Of a DNA stretch of 64,000 bases, positions 25,831-35,111 are shown piece by piece; within the stretch, counting starts at the first letter, position 1, and each line of letters opens with the position of its first letter. This DNA comes from Flavobacteriaceae bacterium PS02336 (GTDB lineage Bacteria; Bacteroidota; Bacteroidia; Flavobacteriales; Flavobacteriaceae). Location of the stretch: positions 186,001 to 250,000 of the forward strand of contig JASCOF010000007.1 in the NCBI GenBank assembly GCA_029960065.1. Reading direction: 5' to 3'. The notes under the pieces were generated by a model. That model was not told the origin of the DNA and ran no database searches. It saw only the letters and a list, made by a program, of their open reading frames with translations. Position numbers and translations under genes: made by a program.

Positions 25831-28278
25831 ATGAAAAAAATCAAATTTGCCGTATTGCTTGTATTCTTGTTTACAAGTTTTTACAATTACTCTCAACAAG
25901 GTCCTGGAGGCAAACCCAAAGTAAAAGTTACAGGGAAAGTTTTCGAAAAAGTTAGCAAACAACCATTAGAGTACGCTACAATTTCGATTACTGCACCAAA
26001 TGATACTAAAGTTATTGCAGGCGGAATTACAAATCCTAAAGGAGAATTCGAGGTCGCAGTTGCGCCTGGAACTTATGATATTAAAGTTGAGTTTATTTCA
26101 TTTAAATCAACAGAAATCAAACAAAAAAGCATTACAGACGACACTAACCTTGGTGTAGTTAATTTATCTGAAGATGCAGCACAGTTAAACGAAGTAGTTG
26201 TTCGTGCTGAGAAATCATCTGTAGAGATCAAATTAGACAAAAAAGTTTACAATGTTGGTCAAGATATGATTGTTAAAGGAGGAAGCGTAAGCGACGTTCT
26301 AGACAATGTACCGTCTGTTTCTGTTGATACAGAAGGAAATGTAAGTTTAAGAGGAAGTGATAACATCCGTATTTTAATTGATGGAAGACCTTCTCAAGCA
26401 ATTAACATGGCAGAAGCGTTAAGACAGCTGCCTGCTGACGCTATCGATAAAGTGGAAGTTATAACAAATCCATCAGCACGTTATGATGCAGAAGGAGGAT
26501 CTGGAATCATCAATATTATTCTTAAAAAAGGTAAAAATCAAGGTTTCAATGGTACTTTGATTGCTTCAACAGGTTTACCAGAAACTTATGGTCTTAGTGC
26601 CAATGTAAATTATAAAACGGAGAAACTTAACTACTTTACAACTGCAGGTTACAACTACAGAACAAATGAAGGAGCTGGTAAAACAAATTCTGAGTATCTA
26701 GACAGCAACAAAAACACCACAAGTTTCTTAGACGAAGATCGTGATACAAAACGTACCAGAAACGGATTTAATGGAAGAGCTGGAGTTGAATGGACACTTA
26801 CTCCAACAACTTTCTGGACTAACGCCATAAACTATCAAAAAAATAATGGTGAAGACAGAGATTTGATCAACTACTACAACTACGACGCTGATAGAAATTT
26901 CACAGGGACAACTTATCGTTTAAACAATGGTGATACTGGAAGCGAAAACGTAGAATTTACATCGAATTTAATTAAAAATTTCAACGATAAAGGACATAAA
27001 TTGACTGCAGATCTTTCTATTTCTAGAAATACAGACGACAGCAATAGTACTATTACAGATTCTCCAAGATTTGACACCACTTTAAATGATCAAATTCAAA
27101 AACAAGTTCTATTCCAAGCAGATTATGTATTGCCTTTAGGTAAAGGAGGTCAGTTTGAAGCTGGTTACAAAGGAAGTTTTGGTGATTTGAATAATATCTA
27201 TAATGTAACAGACAGTCAAGGTGTAGTAAATCCTAATTTATCTAATACTTTAGAGTATAAAGAAAACATCAATGCACTTTATACGCAATATGGTTTCAAA
27301 GTAAATAAATTCTCTTATTTATTTGGTTTAAGATGGGAAGACACCAATATCGAAGTTAACCTATTAGACAACAGCGATTTCAATACTAAAAAATACAATA
27401 ATTTATTTCCAAGTGCTTTTGTTAGTTACGAAATTTCAGATCAAAGTAATTTCTCAGCAAGTTACAGTAAACGTTTAACTAGACCTAGAGGACGTTTTAT
27501 GAACCCAGCGGTGAACTATGCAAGTAACATCAATATCTTTCAAGGAAATCCAGATTTAGACCCTTCTTTAACAGATAAATATGATATTGGCTACATCAAA
27601 AAATGGGATAAAGTAACTTTCAACACGTCGGCTTATTTTGAAGATACAAAAGATGTTTTCAGCTTTGTAAGATCTCCTACAGGAGACGAAGTAAATGGAA
27701 TTCCAGTAATCAAAAGTTCTCCTATTAACTTAGGAAGAGAGCAAAAATTTGGTTTCGAATTCACCTTCAATTACACGCCATTCAAATGGTGGAAATTAAA
27801 TAGTAACTTCAATTTCTTTAATGTAAAAACAACTGGAGAAAACAGTTACACTGACACACAAGGAAACGAAATTGTTCAAGATTTAGACAATCAGGCTAAT
27901 TCTTGGTTTGCAAGAATTAATTCTAAAGTGACATTACCTTACAAAATTGACTGGCAATTGACCGCTATGTATAATGGCGAACAAAAAACAGCTCAAGGAA
28001 AAAACTTAGGAATGTTTGGAATGAATACTGCTTTAAGCAAAGATGTATTAAAAGACAAAGCTACAATTGCATTCAATATCAGCGACATCTTTAACTCTAG
28101 AAAAATGAGATCTTATACTTATTTGGATAATGTAAATTCATACAGCGAATTCCAATTCCGTAAACGTCAGTTTAATTTGTCATTCACTTATCGTTTCAAC
28201 AAACCTAAAGGAGAAAGAGAAAAAGGACAGCCTAGAAATGATGGCGGCGGAGAAGGCGGCGGAGAATTCCCAGGATAA
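25831..28278 (+). CDS. TonB-dependent outer-membrane receptor (carboxypeptidase-like N-domain, beta-barrel family)
   Basis: 815 aa. Signal peptide 1-21, then a CarboxypepD_reg-like domain (about 30-115, VTGKVFEKVSKQPLEYATI). The plug (about 125-235) has LDNVPSVSVDTEGNVSLRG and IEVITNPSARYDAEGGSGIINI (in pieces VEVITNPSARYDAEG). The large barrel ends in FTYRF before an odd Gly/Glu-rich tail GGGEGGGEFPG. The plug type matches the outer-membrane beta-barrel family often found for iron or peptide uptake in Bacteroidota; substrate unknown. Not paired with a SusD gene. Confidence 0.88.
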   Translation: MKKIKFAVLLVFLFTSFYNYSQQGPGGKPKVKVTGKVFEKVSKQPLEYATISITAPNDTKVIAGGITNPKGEFEVAVAPGTYDIKVEFISFKSTEIKQKSITDDTNLGVVNLSEDAAQLNEVVVRAEKSSVEIKLDKKVYNVGQDMIVKGGSVSDVLDNVPSVSVDTEGNVSLRGSDNIRILIDGRPSQAINMAEALRQLPADAIDKVEVITNPSARYDAEGGSGIINIILKKGKNQGFNGTLIASTGLPETYGLSANVNYKTEKLNYFTTAGYNYRTNEGAGKTNSEYLDSNKNTTSFLDEDRDTKRTRNGFNGRAGVEWTLTPTTFWTNAINYQKNNGEDRDLINYYNYDADRNFTGTTYRLNNGDTGSENVEFTSNLIKNFNDKGHKLTADLSISRNTDDSNSTITDSPRFDTTLNDQIQKQVLFQADYVLPLGKGGQFEAGYKGSFGDLNNIYNVTDSQGVVNPNLSNTLEYKENINALYTQYGFKVNKFSYLFGLRWEDTNIEVNLLDNSDFNTKKYNNLFPSAFVSYEISDQSNFSASYSKRLTRPRGRFMNPAVNYASNINIFQGNPDLDPSLTDKYDIGYIKKWDKVTFNTSAYFEDTKDVFSFVRSPTGDEVNGIPVIKSSPINLGREQKFGFEFTFNYTPFKWWKLNSNFNFFNVKTTGENSYTDTQGNEIVQDLDNQANSWFARINSKVTLPYKIDWQLTAMYNGEQKTAQGKNLGMFGMNTALSKDVLKDKATIAFNISDIFNSRKMRSYTYLDNVNSYSEFQFRKRQFNLSFTYRFNKPKGEREKGQPRNDGGGEGGGEFPG

Positions 28279-28289
28279 CATTTGTTAAA

Positions 28290-28487
28290 TTTCAATATTA
28301 AAAATCCAAATTCCAATCTGGATAAAAAATAACAATAAAAAAATTCCAAATTCCAACTTAACAATTGGGATTTGGAATTTTTCATTTTAAGCCTTTCTAC
28401 TTGGTCGTCAAATTTGTCAAATTTTAAAACTTTGAAAAAGTTCTAAACTCAGACTATTGGAATTTGGAATTTCAGTATTCTAATTTA
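28290..28487. repeat. intergenic repeat element B
   Basis: Rich in AAATTCCAAATTCCAA and TTTGGAATTT words and partly self-complementary. The segment 28414-28487 closely matches 23229-23301, and 28293-28310 matches 23022-23040. It lies directly behind the TonB receptor gene. It has no copy of R2, so A and B differ by that insertion. Confidence 0.7.
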
Positions 28488-28498
28488 TTTTTTTGCAC

Positions 28499-28529
28499 AA
28501 AAAAAAGAACCCTTTTGGGTTCTTTTTTT
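28499..28529. terminator. bidirectional terminator
   Basis: An 11-bp stem AAAAAGAACCC/GGGTTCTTTTT with a short loop, A-run left and T-run right. It lies between the TonB receptor gene and the minus-strand small ORF. Confidence 0.88.
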
Positions 28530-28546
28530 ATGACATCAATCTAAAA

Positions 28547-28720
28547 TTAAATAGATTGTTCTTCTTGTCTTCTTTTAGCTCTCTTTTCTTTGAAAAGTTC
28601 CCAGCTAGCACCCGTAACCCAATAAGATACGAAACCAACTAAGAAAAACATTAACCAAAACCCTATAGTTAGAATGGTTAAGAAAAGTAAAAAGCCTAAA
28701 TACTGTGAAAATTCAAACAT
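28547..28720 (-). CDS. 57-aa membrane protein
   Basis: Minus-strand ORF of 57 codons starting MFEFSQYLGFLLFLTI. Two closely packed hydrophobic segments cover about 7-35 (FLLFLTILTIGFWLMFFLVG within). A Trp-containing turn YWVTGASWELF and a strongly charged tail FKEKRAKRRQEEQ follow. The terminator at 28499-28529 sits right after its stop, which supports expression. No family recognised. Confidence 0.6.
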   Translation of the reverse strand: MFEFSQYLGFLLFLTILTIGFWLMFFLVGFVSYWVTGASWELFKEKRAKRRQEEQSI

Positions 28721-29089
28721 GTTTTCCGGAATTTTTGAATGTTACGACAAATGTAGCGTATATATTTTTTCTCAGCAATAAAAACTAAATCAATTTTCGT
28801 TAAATAACATTTATCCGTATATTTATACTCATTTTAAATAAGGATTTTTTTTGAGCGTGAGGCCTTTTAAACAAAGAGTTCATTTCAAATGATAACTATT
28901 TTTAGAAGCTATCTCCTGCTGTCCGCTGTATTCCCGATAAACAAAAACTACGGCTAAAAAGCCTTGTTTTTCTAAATCGGGAGATGCCGCTTCCATCAGG
29001 GCTAGGGCGCTCATTTTCAAAAGAAATTTCAGTTACAATCTTATAAACAACATTTTACATTTTACAAATAACATTTTACAAACAACAAA
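28721..29089. other. intergenic region with a structured repeat
   Basis: 369 bases between the divergent 57-aa ORF and fumC. Apart from the structured element at 28903-29011 I see only AT-rich spacer. A short A-rich leader with three ACATTTTACA words precedes fumC. Confidence 0.6.
28903..29011 (-). ncRNA. structured dispersed element, possibly Flavo-1 RNA
   Basis: On the minus strand it reads GCCCTAGCCCTGATGGAAGC, then a variable middle, then AGCGGACAGCAGGAGATAGC. The ends are complementary in short runs, and the middle holds nested hairpins (CCCGAT/ATCGGG around AACAAGGC...GTTTTTGTT). I recognise these end sequences as a very common flavobacterial intergenic element. I believe it corresponds to the Rfam Flavo-1 motif, but cannot verify that here. 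Confidence 0.5.
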
Positions 29090-30475
29090 ATGAAATACAG
29101 AATAGAAAAAGACACCATGGGCGAAGTTCAAGTCCCAGCCGATAAATATTGGGGTGCACAAACAGAACGTTCTAGAAACAATTTCAAAATTGGACCAGCA
29201 GCTTCAATGCCAAAAGAAATCATAGAAGGTTTTGCCTATCTAAAAAAAGCAGCCGCTTATGCCAATTATGATTTGGGTGTTTTACCAATTGAAAAAAGAG
29301 ATGCAATTGCTGCAGTCTGCGACGAAATTCTGGAAGGAAAACTGGATGATCAGTTTCCTTTAGTAATCTGGCAGACTGGTTCTGGAACCCAAAGCAACAT
29401 GAATGTGAACGAAGTGATTGCGAATCGTGCCCAAGTGCTGAAAGGTTTTGAAATTGGAGAAGGCGAACAATTCATTAAAGCAAATGACGACGTTAATAAA
29501 TCACAATCATCCAACGATACTTTTCCAACCGGAATGCACATTGCTGCTTACAAAATGGTGGTAGAAACTACAATTCCAGGCGTAGAAAAACTTCACGCTA
29601 CTTTAGTAAAAAAAGCAGCCGAATATAAAGACGTAGTAAAAATAGGCCGTACTCATTTAATGGATGCAACGCCACTGACTCTGGGACAAGAAATTTCGGG
29701 TTATGCCGCACAATTAGCTTTCGGATTAAAAGCATTAAAAAACACTTTAGCACATTTAGCTGAAATTGCTTTAGGTGGAACGGCAGTTGGAACTGGACTT
29801 AATACTCCTAAAGGCTACGATGTAAAAGTAGCTGCGTATATATCAGAATTCACTAAACATCCTTTTATAACAGCAGAGAATAAATTTGAAGCTTTAGCTG
29901 CACATGATGCTATTGTAGAAACGCACGGCGCTTTAAAACAACTTGCAGTTTCTTTAAACAAAATTGCGAATGATGTTAGAATGTTAGCTTCAGGTCCTCG
30001 TTCTGGAATTGGAGAAATTCACATTCCCGAAAACGAGCCTGGCTCTTCTATCATGCCGGGAAAAGTAAATCCGACACAATGTGAAGCTTTAACTATGGTT
30101 TGCGCTCAAGTTATTGGCAATGATATGGCAATCGCGGTGGGCGGTATGCAGGGACATTATGAACTGAATGTCTTTAAACCAGTAATGGCAGCAAACTTTT
30201 TACAATCGGCCCAATTATTAGGTGACGCTTGTGTTTCATTCGATGAACATTGCGCGCAAGGAATCGAACCTAACCATAAACGAATCAAAGAATTAGTTGA
30301 CAATTCATTAATGCTAGTTACAGCTTTAAACACCAAAATAGGTTATTACAAAGCGGCAGAAATTGCACAAACAGCCCATAAAAACGGAACTACTCTAAAA
30401 GAAGAAGCTGTTCGTTTAGGCTACGTAACACCAGAAGATTTTGATGATTGGGTGAAACCTGAGGATATGGTTTAG
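29090..30475 (+). CDS. fumC: class II fumarate hydratase
   Basis: Reversible hydration of fumarate to (S)-malate in the TCA cycle; cytoplasmic, oxygen-stable homotetramer. 461 aa, the normal length. The fumarase/aspartase signature GSSIMPGKVNP lies near residue 318. GRTHLMDATPLTLGQE carries the catalytic-site His near 188. GSGTQSNMNVNEVIANRA is typical of FumC. The next terminator is strong. Monocistronic. Confidence 0.97.
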   Translation: MKYRIEKDTMGEVQVPADKYWGAQTERSRNNFKIGPAASMPKEIIEGFAYLKKAAAYANYDLGVLPIEKRDAIAAVCDEILEGKLDDQFPLVIWQTGSGTQSNMNVNEVIANRAQVLKGFEIGEGEQFIKANDDVNKSQSSNDTFPTGMHIAAYKMVVETTIPGVEKLHATLVKKAAEYKDVVKIGRTHLMDATPLTLGQEISGYAAQLAFGLKALKNTLAHLAEIALGGTAVGTGLNTPKGYDVKVAAYISEFTKHPFITAENKFEALAAHDAIVETHGALKQLAVSLNKIANDVRMLASGPRSGIGEIHIPENEPGSSIMPGKVNPTQCEALTMVCAQVIGNDMAIAVGGMQGHYELNVFKPVMAANFLQSAQLLGDACVSFDEHCAQGIEPNHKRIKELVDNSLMLVTALNTKIGYYKAAEIAQTAHKNGTTLKEEAVRLGYVTPEDFDDWVKPEDMV

Positions 30476-30504
30476 TTTTTTGTTAATTATTAATGGTTAA
30501 TTGT

Positions 30505-30548
30505 AAAAACAAAAGCCTGAAATTATATTTCAGGCTTTTGTTTTTTTT
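30505..30548 (+). terminator. terminator after fumC
   Basis: A long stem AAAACAAAAGCCTGAAAT/ATTTCAGGCTTTTGTTTT (within 30505-30548) followed by T-run. Confidence 0.9.
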
Positions 30549-30549
30549 C

Positions 30550-30615
30550 TGTCACCCTGAGCGAAGTCGAAGGGTTTACGGTATCAAAAGCCCTTCGACT
30601 TCGCTCAGGGTGACA
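30550..30615. repeat. palindromic intergenic element R3
   Basis: Perfect 25-bp inverted repeat (30550-30574 with 30591-30615), arms starting TGTCACCCTGAGCGAAGTCG, loop of 16 bases. It lies between convergent genes. The arm sequence differs from R1/R2 but shares the TGTCA opening. Confidence 0.9.
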
Positions 30616-30662
30616 ACGTATTACTTATATCTGAATTATTGAAAATTCATTAACAAAAAAAA

Positions 30663-31865
30663 CTATTTTCCATCTACATAATCCTGCAGATAACTGAATC
30701 TCTCTGTCAGTTTTCCGTTTTCTGTAATTTTGGCGCGTTTTAGAATTCCGTCTTTATCTCCGTTAAAGAAAGCAGGAATTACATACTCCATAAATTGTTC
30801 TCCAAATCCTTCACTGGCATCTTTCGGAATTTCACATGGCAGATTATCTACCGCCATTACCGCTACTGCAGCAGGATGAAAGAAATCTACTTCTTTATCT
30901 TCTAGCGGAAAATAACCATACAAAGGTTCTGCAATGGTTGAAGAACGAACTGTAGAAGCAATCGGGCCATTTACATCACAAGAAATATCGGCTATAACTT
31001 TCAATTTACAGTCGCTTGCGTTTAACATTTCTTTTGTTAAAATCATCGGTGCATTGCTGGCGTAAAAATGTCCTGCAAAATAGATATCAGAAACTTTAGT
31101 GAATCTTTCAAAATTAGATTCATATTCTTCTGGATGCTGCACGAAATCATTAAAATCTAAAACCTGACCGTCTTTTCTTTTGTTGTATTCCAAAACATCA
31201 AGCTGCACATAAACGGCCTGTGCATAAGTTTTAGTCAAATAATTATCTACTGTTATTTCTTTTACTTTTATGGCATCCAAAATTTCTTTTGCTCCGCTCC
31301 CAACCTTTCCAGTTCCCGTAATTACAAATTTTAAGGCTGGCATTGTGATGCGTTTTAAATGCATTATCAAAGCCTCTTTTCCAGAAAGTGTTTCTGCTTT
31401 TGGAAGTTTAAACAACTCAAATTTGATCCCGAAAGCACGAATTCCATTATAAACGCCAACCATTCCAGCATATCTTCCAAAACCAATTAATCTTCGGTCA
31501 TGTTCATCTACAATCGTTTCATGATCGTACAAATCGATTTTTTTTTCTAAAACTGCCTGCAATAATTTTCGGTTATGAGGTTGTTTTTTAATGGTATGTG
31601 AAAAGAAAAAATAAGCTTTGTTAGGAATCAAATTTTCTACAGGAACTTCTTTTACGCCAAATAAAACATCACAATCCGAAACATCATCTGTCACAGTAAT
31701 TCCCATGTTTTTATAATCTTCATCAGAAAATATTCTAATATCAGAACTTTCCACTTTTACGGCTGCTTCATGATAAAGCTGTTTCAACTTTGTTAATTCA
31801 TTTGGAGAAAATACAACTCTTCTATCTGGTGGATTTTTTCTTTCTTTTATGATTCCAAATTTCAT
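30663..31865 (-). CDS. NAD(P)-dependent dehydrogenase of the alanine dehydrogenase / saccharopine dehydrogenase type
   Basis: 400 aa. The N-terminal AlaDh/PNT-like domain opens MKFGIIKERKNPPDRRVVF (about 1-135). A Rossmann domain has VITGTGKVGSGAKEIL near residue 188. A conserved metabolic patch IADISCDVNGPIASTVRSST lies near 300. The overall plan fits lysine-forming saccharopine dehydrogenase (Lys1-like) enzymes, which Bacteroidota often carry with unclear function. Substrate cannot be fixed. Alone between fumC and the serine hydrolase. Confidence 0.75.
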   Translation of the reverse strand: MKFGIIKERKNPPDRRVVFSPNELTKLKQLYHEAAVKVESSDIRIFSDEDYKNMGITVTDDVSDCDVLFGVKEVPVENLIPNKAYFFFSHTIKKQPHNRKLLQAVLEKKIDLYDHETIVDEHDRRLIGFGRYAGMVGVYNGIRAFGIKFELFKLPKAETLSGKEALIMHLKRITMPALKFVITGTGKVGSGAKEILDAIKVKEITVDNYLTKTYAQAVYVQLDVLEYNKRKDGQVLDFNDFVQHPEEYESNFERFTKVSDIYFAGHFYASNAPMILTKEMLNASDCKLKVIADISCDVNGPIASTVRSSTIAEPLYGYFPLEDKEVDFFHPAAVAVMAVDNLPCEIPKDASEGFGEQFMEYVIPAFFNGDKDGILKRAKITENGKLTERFSYLQDYVDGK

Positions 31866-32106
31866 CTAAACCGATTTTTTAATATTTAGTAATATAACTT
31901 TTTGCAATGTATTTGTTTCAAATATAACAAATTTAGTTAAAATTTTGTTTCTAAAATTCTATTTAGAATGTTTCAAAACCGTTAAAAGCTGAAAAACAAA
32001 CGACTATAATTTAGAGTTCTTAAAAAAAAGTTAAAAAACACAAATTAAAGCCTCAGAACTGAGAAAACAACAAAATTGAATTCGATATATTTGTTTTTAA
32101 AGAACG

Positions 32107-33309
32107 ATGCAAATGATTTTCCTTAAAAAAACAAAGATACCACAAATACTTTTCTCCATACTAGTTTTAAGTTCTTGTGGTCAAAACAAAAAAACAGATA
32201 CCGTTACCACCAATACAGTCGAAGATACATTACCTAAAATGAAACCGTTAGGAGCAGAACCGAAAGTTTCTCAATCCTATAAGAATTCGGTAACAGGCAG
32301 AATAAATCACTTTTACAACAAAAACTGGCCGAACAACACGATGAATGGAAGCTTTTTGGTTGCTAAAAATGGCCAGATATTATTTGAACGATACAATGGT
32401 TTTGCTAACAAAAATGAAGGAACTAAGATTACTCCGGAAACACCTGTACAAATTGCCTCTGTAAGTAAAGTTTTGACCGCAACGGCAGTTTTAAAACTGG
32501 TGAATGCAGGTAAAATAGATTTAGACCAAAAAGTAAATACCATTTTAAAAACATTTCCGTACGAAGAATGCACCATCAGAATGCTTCTAGACCATCGTAC
32601 TGGTATGCGTAACTATGCTTATTTCACGGATCGAGATAAATCTGTTTGGGACAGACACAATCAATTGACTAATAAAGACATTCTGGATATTCTGGCAACA
32701 AAAGACATTGGTTTAGAATCCAGAACAGGAACACGTTTCAGCTACTGCAATACCAATTATGCTATGCTGGCGCTTATTATCGAAAAAGTAACTGGCTTAA
32801 GTTATAAAGAGGCTATGGCTGAAATGATTTTCAAACCTTTGGGAATGAAAAATACTTATGTTTTTGATGACGACAAAGACCGCAAAAAAATCGTTCCTTC
32901 TTATAAAGGAAACGGTGTCGAAATAGGTTTTGATTATCTCGATAATGTGTACGGAGATAAAAACGTATTTTCTACAGCACGAGACCTATTAAAGTTTGAC
33001 CGTGCCAGACAATCTCCAGATTTTTTAAAACCTGAATTATTAAAACAAGTTTATACAGGTTACAGCAACGAACGCAAAGGAACTAAAAATTATGGTCTTG
33101 GAATTCGAATGATTAATTGGGAAACGGGACAAAACTTTTATTTCCATAATGGCTGGTGGCATGGAAATACCTCATCATACATTACTTTAATGAAAGAAGG
33201 AGTAACCATAATTGCGCTTTCTAACAAGATGACCAGAAACACTTATGCGGTTCGTAAATTAGCGCCAATCTTTGGAGATTATCCTTTTAATTTTAAAGAC
33301 GAAGAATAA
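32107..33309 (+). CDS. beta-lactamase-family serine hydrolase lipoprotein
   Basis: 400 aa. The leader ends ILVLSSCGQ (lipobox). The class C/PBP4* fold motifs are present: SVSK (nucleophile Ser, SxxK) near residue 121, YCN near 218 (YxN), and a C-terminal HNGWWHG near 349 in place of KTG. Likely a peptidase, esterase or D-Ala-D-Ala-type hydrolase at the cell surface; a true beta-lactamase is unlikely. Start at 32107 or the ATG two codons later. Confidence 0.87.
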   Translation: MQMIFLKKTKIPQILFSILVLSSCGQNKKTDTVTTNTVEDTLPKMKPLGAEPKVSQSYKNSVTGRINHFYNKNWPNNTMNGSFLVAKNGQILFERYNGFANKNEGTKITPETPVQIASVSKVLTATAVLKLVNAGKIDLDQKVNTILKTFPYEECTIRMLLDHRTGMRNYAYFTDRDKSVWDRHNQLTNKDILDILATKDIGLESRTGTRFSYCNTNYAMLALIIEKVTGLSYKEAMAEMIFKPLGMKNTYVFDDDKDRKKIVPSYKGNGVEIGFDYLDNVYGDKNVFSTARDLLKFDRARQSPDFLKPELLKQVYTGYSNERKGTKNYGLGIRMINWETGQNFYFHNGWWHGNTSSYITLMKEGVTIIALSNKMTRNTYAVRKLAPIFGDYPFNFKDEE

Positions 33310-33324
33310 AATAGTCATAAAGTC

Positions 33325-33461
33325 AAAAGTCGAAAGTTTTAAAGTCTTAAAGTATGCTGATATTGCCTTGTCCTTTTTTAAACACTACGATTTGTGTGAA
33401 AATAAAAAGAGGCAACAAATAATAAGTATTTGACTTTAAAAGCTTTACAATTTTCGACTTT
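33325..33461. repeat. imperfect inverted repeat before ssrA
   Basis: Arms 33325-33353 and 33433-33461 (29 bases each) are complementary at most positions; the core is AAAAGTCGAAAGTTTTAAAG. The gap between the serine hydrolase gene and ssrA holds nothing else apart from the ssrA promoter. Confidence 0.5.
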
Positions 33462-33522
33462 CGGCTAAATTGAATAATCCAATTTTTCTGAAAATTTTAG
33501 CAGAAAGTAATTTCAAATACTC

Positions 33523-33530
33523 TAAATTTG
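33523..33530 (+). promoter_or_regulatory. -7 box of the ssrA promoter
   Basis: TAAATTTG matches TAnnTTTG exactly and ends 14 bases before the mature tmRNA 5' end, leaving a short precursor leader for RNase P. Confidence 0.65.
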
Positions 33531-33544
33531 CAGACTTATTTTTT

Positions 33545-33939
33545 GGGGTCGACTGGTTTTGACAGCAAGTCGAATTGAACAGTAAGCACGTCGAGCATTG
33601 AGACCTTGCTCGTAAATATAAGATCTCAAACTTTTACACGGCGAAAATAATTACGCTTTAGCTGCATAATCCGAATCATAGTAAGATTGCGCCACGTCTC
33701 TACAAGGTAGAGAAGCTGGATTCTCCTGGAAAGCCTTGGTTTGTGGCGTTCCGTCAAGGGGAACCGTAAAAATAAACCTAGATATCCATGAGCTTCGGGT
33801 GGGTTTCGAAAATTAAGAAGATAAGTGTTCGGTGGCTGTTTCTGGCCTAGCTTAACATCGAAAATCTAATCAGGAAATAAACGTGTAGAAAGCTCTTTAG
33901 TTGCTTGTTTGGACCCGGGTTCGATTCCCGGCGACTCCA
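33545..33939 (+). ncRNA. ssrA: tmRNA (one-piece)
   Basis: Rescues stalled ribosomes. The 5' end GGGGTCGACTGG pairs with the 3' end CGACTCC to form the tRNA-like acceptor; GGTTCGATTCCCG-type T-arm is near 33918-33930. The tag frame runs from GGC at 33640 to TAA at 33667-33669 and encodes GENNYALAA, the Bacteroidota-type tag. CCA is not encoded (sequence after the discriminator A at 33939 is CAAAA). Pseudoknot regions lie in the segment 33680-33890. A strong terminator follows. Confidence 0.97.
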
Positions 33940-33940
33940 C

Positions 33941-33980
33941 AAAAAGGCAGAAAAACAATATGTTTTCCTGCCTTTTTTTT
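33941..33980 (+). terminator. terminator after ssrA
   Basis: A 17-bp interrupted stem AAAAAGGCAGAAAAACA/TGTTTTCCTGCCTTTTT followed by T-run. Confidence 0.9.
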
Positions 33981-34095
33981 GTTTAAATTCATAAAAAAAA
34001 TATTCATCAGTAATTCGAATACAACTTACTGTAATCTGCAAACCTCTTCTCCCTTCCTTTCTTTCGAAATTTGTATTCAACAAAAATTTTAAAAG

Positions 34096-35094
34096 ATGAA
34101 ACAGATTAAATTAGGAAGTCAGGGATTAATTATTCCTTCAATAGGTTTAGGATGTATGGGAATGACGGGTTTTGAAGAAGGAAATATGTACGGACCTGCA
34201 GATGAGAAAGAAGCAATTCAGACCATTCACCGTTCACTTGAACTTGGCGGCAATTTTCTAGATACCGCAGATTTATACGGACCTTTAAAAAATGAACAGC
34301 TTATAGCAAAGGCGATCGGTAAAGAACGTGATAAATATATTTTGGCTACAAAATTCGGCTGGGAAATTGACGACAGCGGAAAAGTTACGTGGGCTATAAA
34401 TGGAAGCAAAAAGTACATTAAAAAGGCGGTAGAGCGTTCGTTAAAAAATTTGAATACCGATTACATCGATCTTTACTACATGCACCGTTTGGACAAAAAT
34501 ACGCCTATAGAAGAAACTGTAGAAGCAATGGGAGATCTTGTGAAAGAAGGAAAAGTGAAATATATCGGACTTTCTGAAGTATCTTCTGAAACAATTAAAA
34601 AAGCACACCTTGTTCATCCCATTACGGCCGTTCAAAGCGAATATTCTCTCTTTGAAAGAACTGTTGAAGAAAGAGGCGTACTAAAAACACTCGAAGAGTT
34701 GGGAATCGGTTTTGTGGCCTATTCTCCACTAGGACGTGGTTTTTTATCCGGACAAATCCGCTCTATTAATGATCTTCCCGAAAATGATTTCCGCAGGGCA
34801 ATTCCGCGCTTTCAGGAAAATTATTTCCATAAAAATATTGATCTGGTAAAAGCAATTGAAATAATGGCTGAAGAAAAAAATGTAACTTCTTCTCAGCTGG
34901 CTCTCGCATGGATTATGAGCAAAGGAATTGTACCAATTCCAGGAACCAAACGCAGAAAATATCTAGAACAGAATATAGCGTCTGTAGCTATAGAATTGAG
35001 TCAAGATGAACTTTTAAAACTAGAAAGTATCGTACCTTTAGGCACAGATACCGGAGCTCCTTATGATGAATTCAGTATGGGGTTACTAGATTAA
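34096..35094 (+). CDS. aldo/keto reductase
   Basis: 332 aa (alpha/beta)8 NADPH-dependent oxidoreductase of the AKR11/12-like bacterial group. The catalytic tetrad is visible: Asp and Tyr in FLDTADLYGP near residue 54, Lys in ATKFGW near 88, His in YYMHRLD near 132. The cofactor-binding C-terminus reads GIVPIPGTKRRKYLEQN. Its stop is 17 bases before the AraC-family gene, so the two form a likely operon in which the regulator controls the enzyme. Substrate unknown. Confidence 0.92.
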   Translation: MKQIKLGSQGLIIPSIGLGCMGMTGFEEGNMYGPADEKEAIQTIHRSLELGGNFLDTADLYGPLKNEQLIAKAIGKERDKYILATKFGWEIDDSGKVTWAINGSKKYIKKAVERSLKNLNTDYIDLYYMHRLDKNTPIEETVEAMGDLVKEGKVKYIGLSEVSSETIKKAHLVHPITAVQSEYSLFERTVEERGVLKTLEELGIGFVAYSPLGRGFLSGQIRSINDLPENDFRRAIPRFQENYFHKNIDLVKAIEIMAEEKNVTSSQLALAWIMSKGIVPIPGTKRRKYLEQNIASVAIELSQDELLKLESIVPLGTDTGAPYDEFSMGLLD

Positions 35095-35111
35095 ACTTAA
35101 AAAACGCTGTT

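Noticed and set aside
28188..28385. 65-codon minus-strand frame at the end of the TonB receptor
   Set aside because: It is an antisense shadow of the Gly/Glu-rich receptor tail and of repeat B.
33847..34092. Open frames on both strands over the ssrA 3' end (33847-34083 minus, 33901-34092 plus)
   Set aside because: They lie inside the tRNA-like domain and terminator of the tmRNA. They have no homology-like features.
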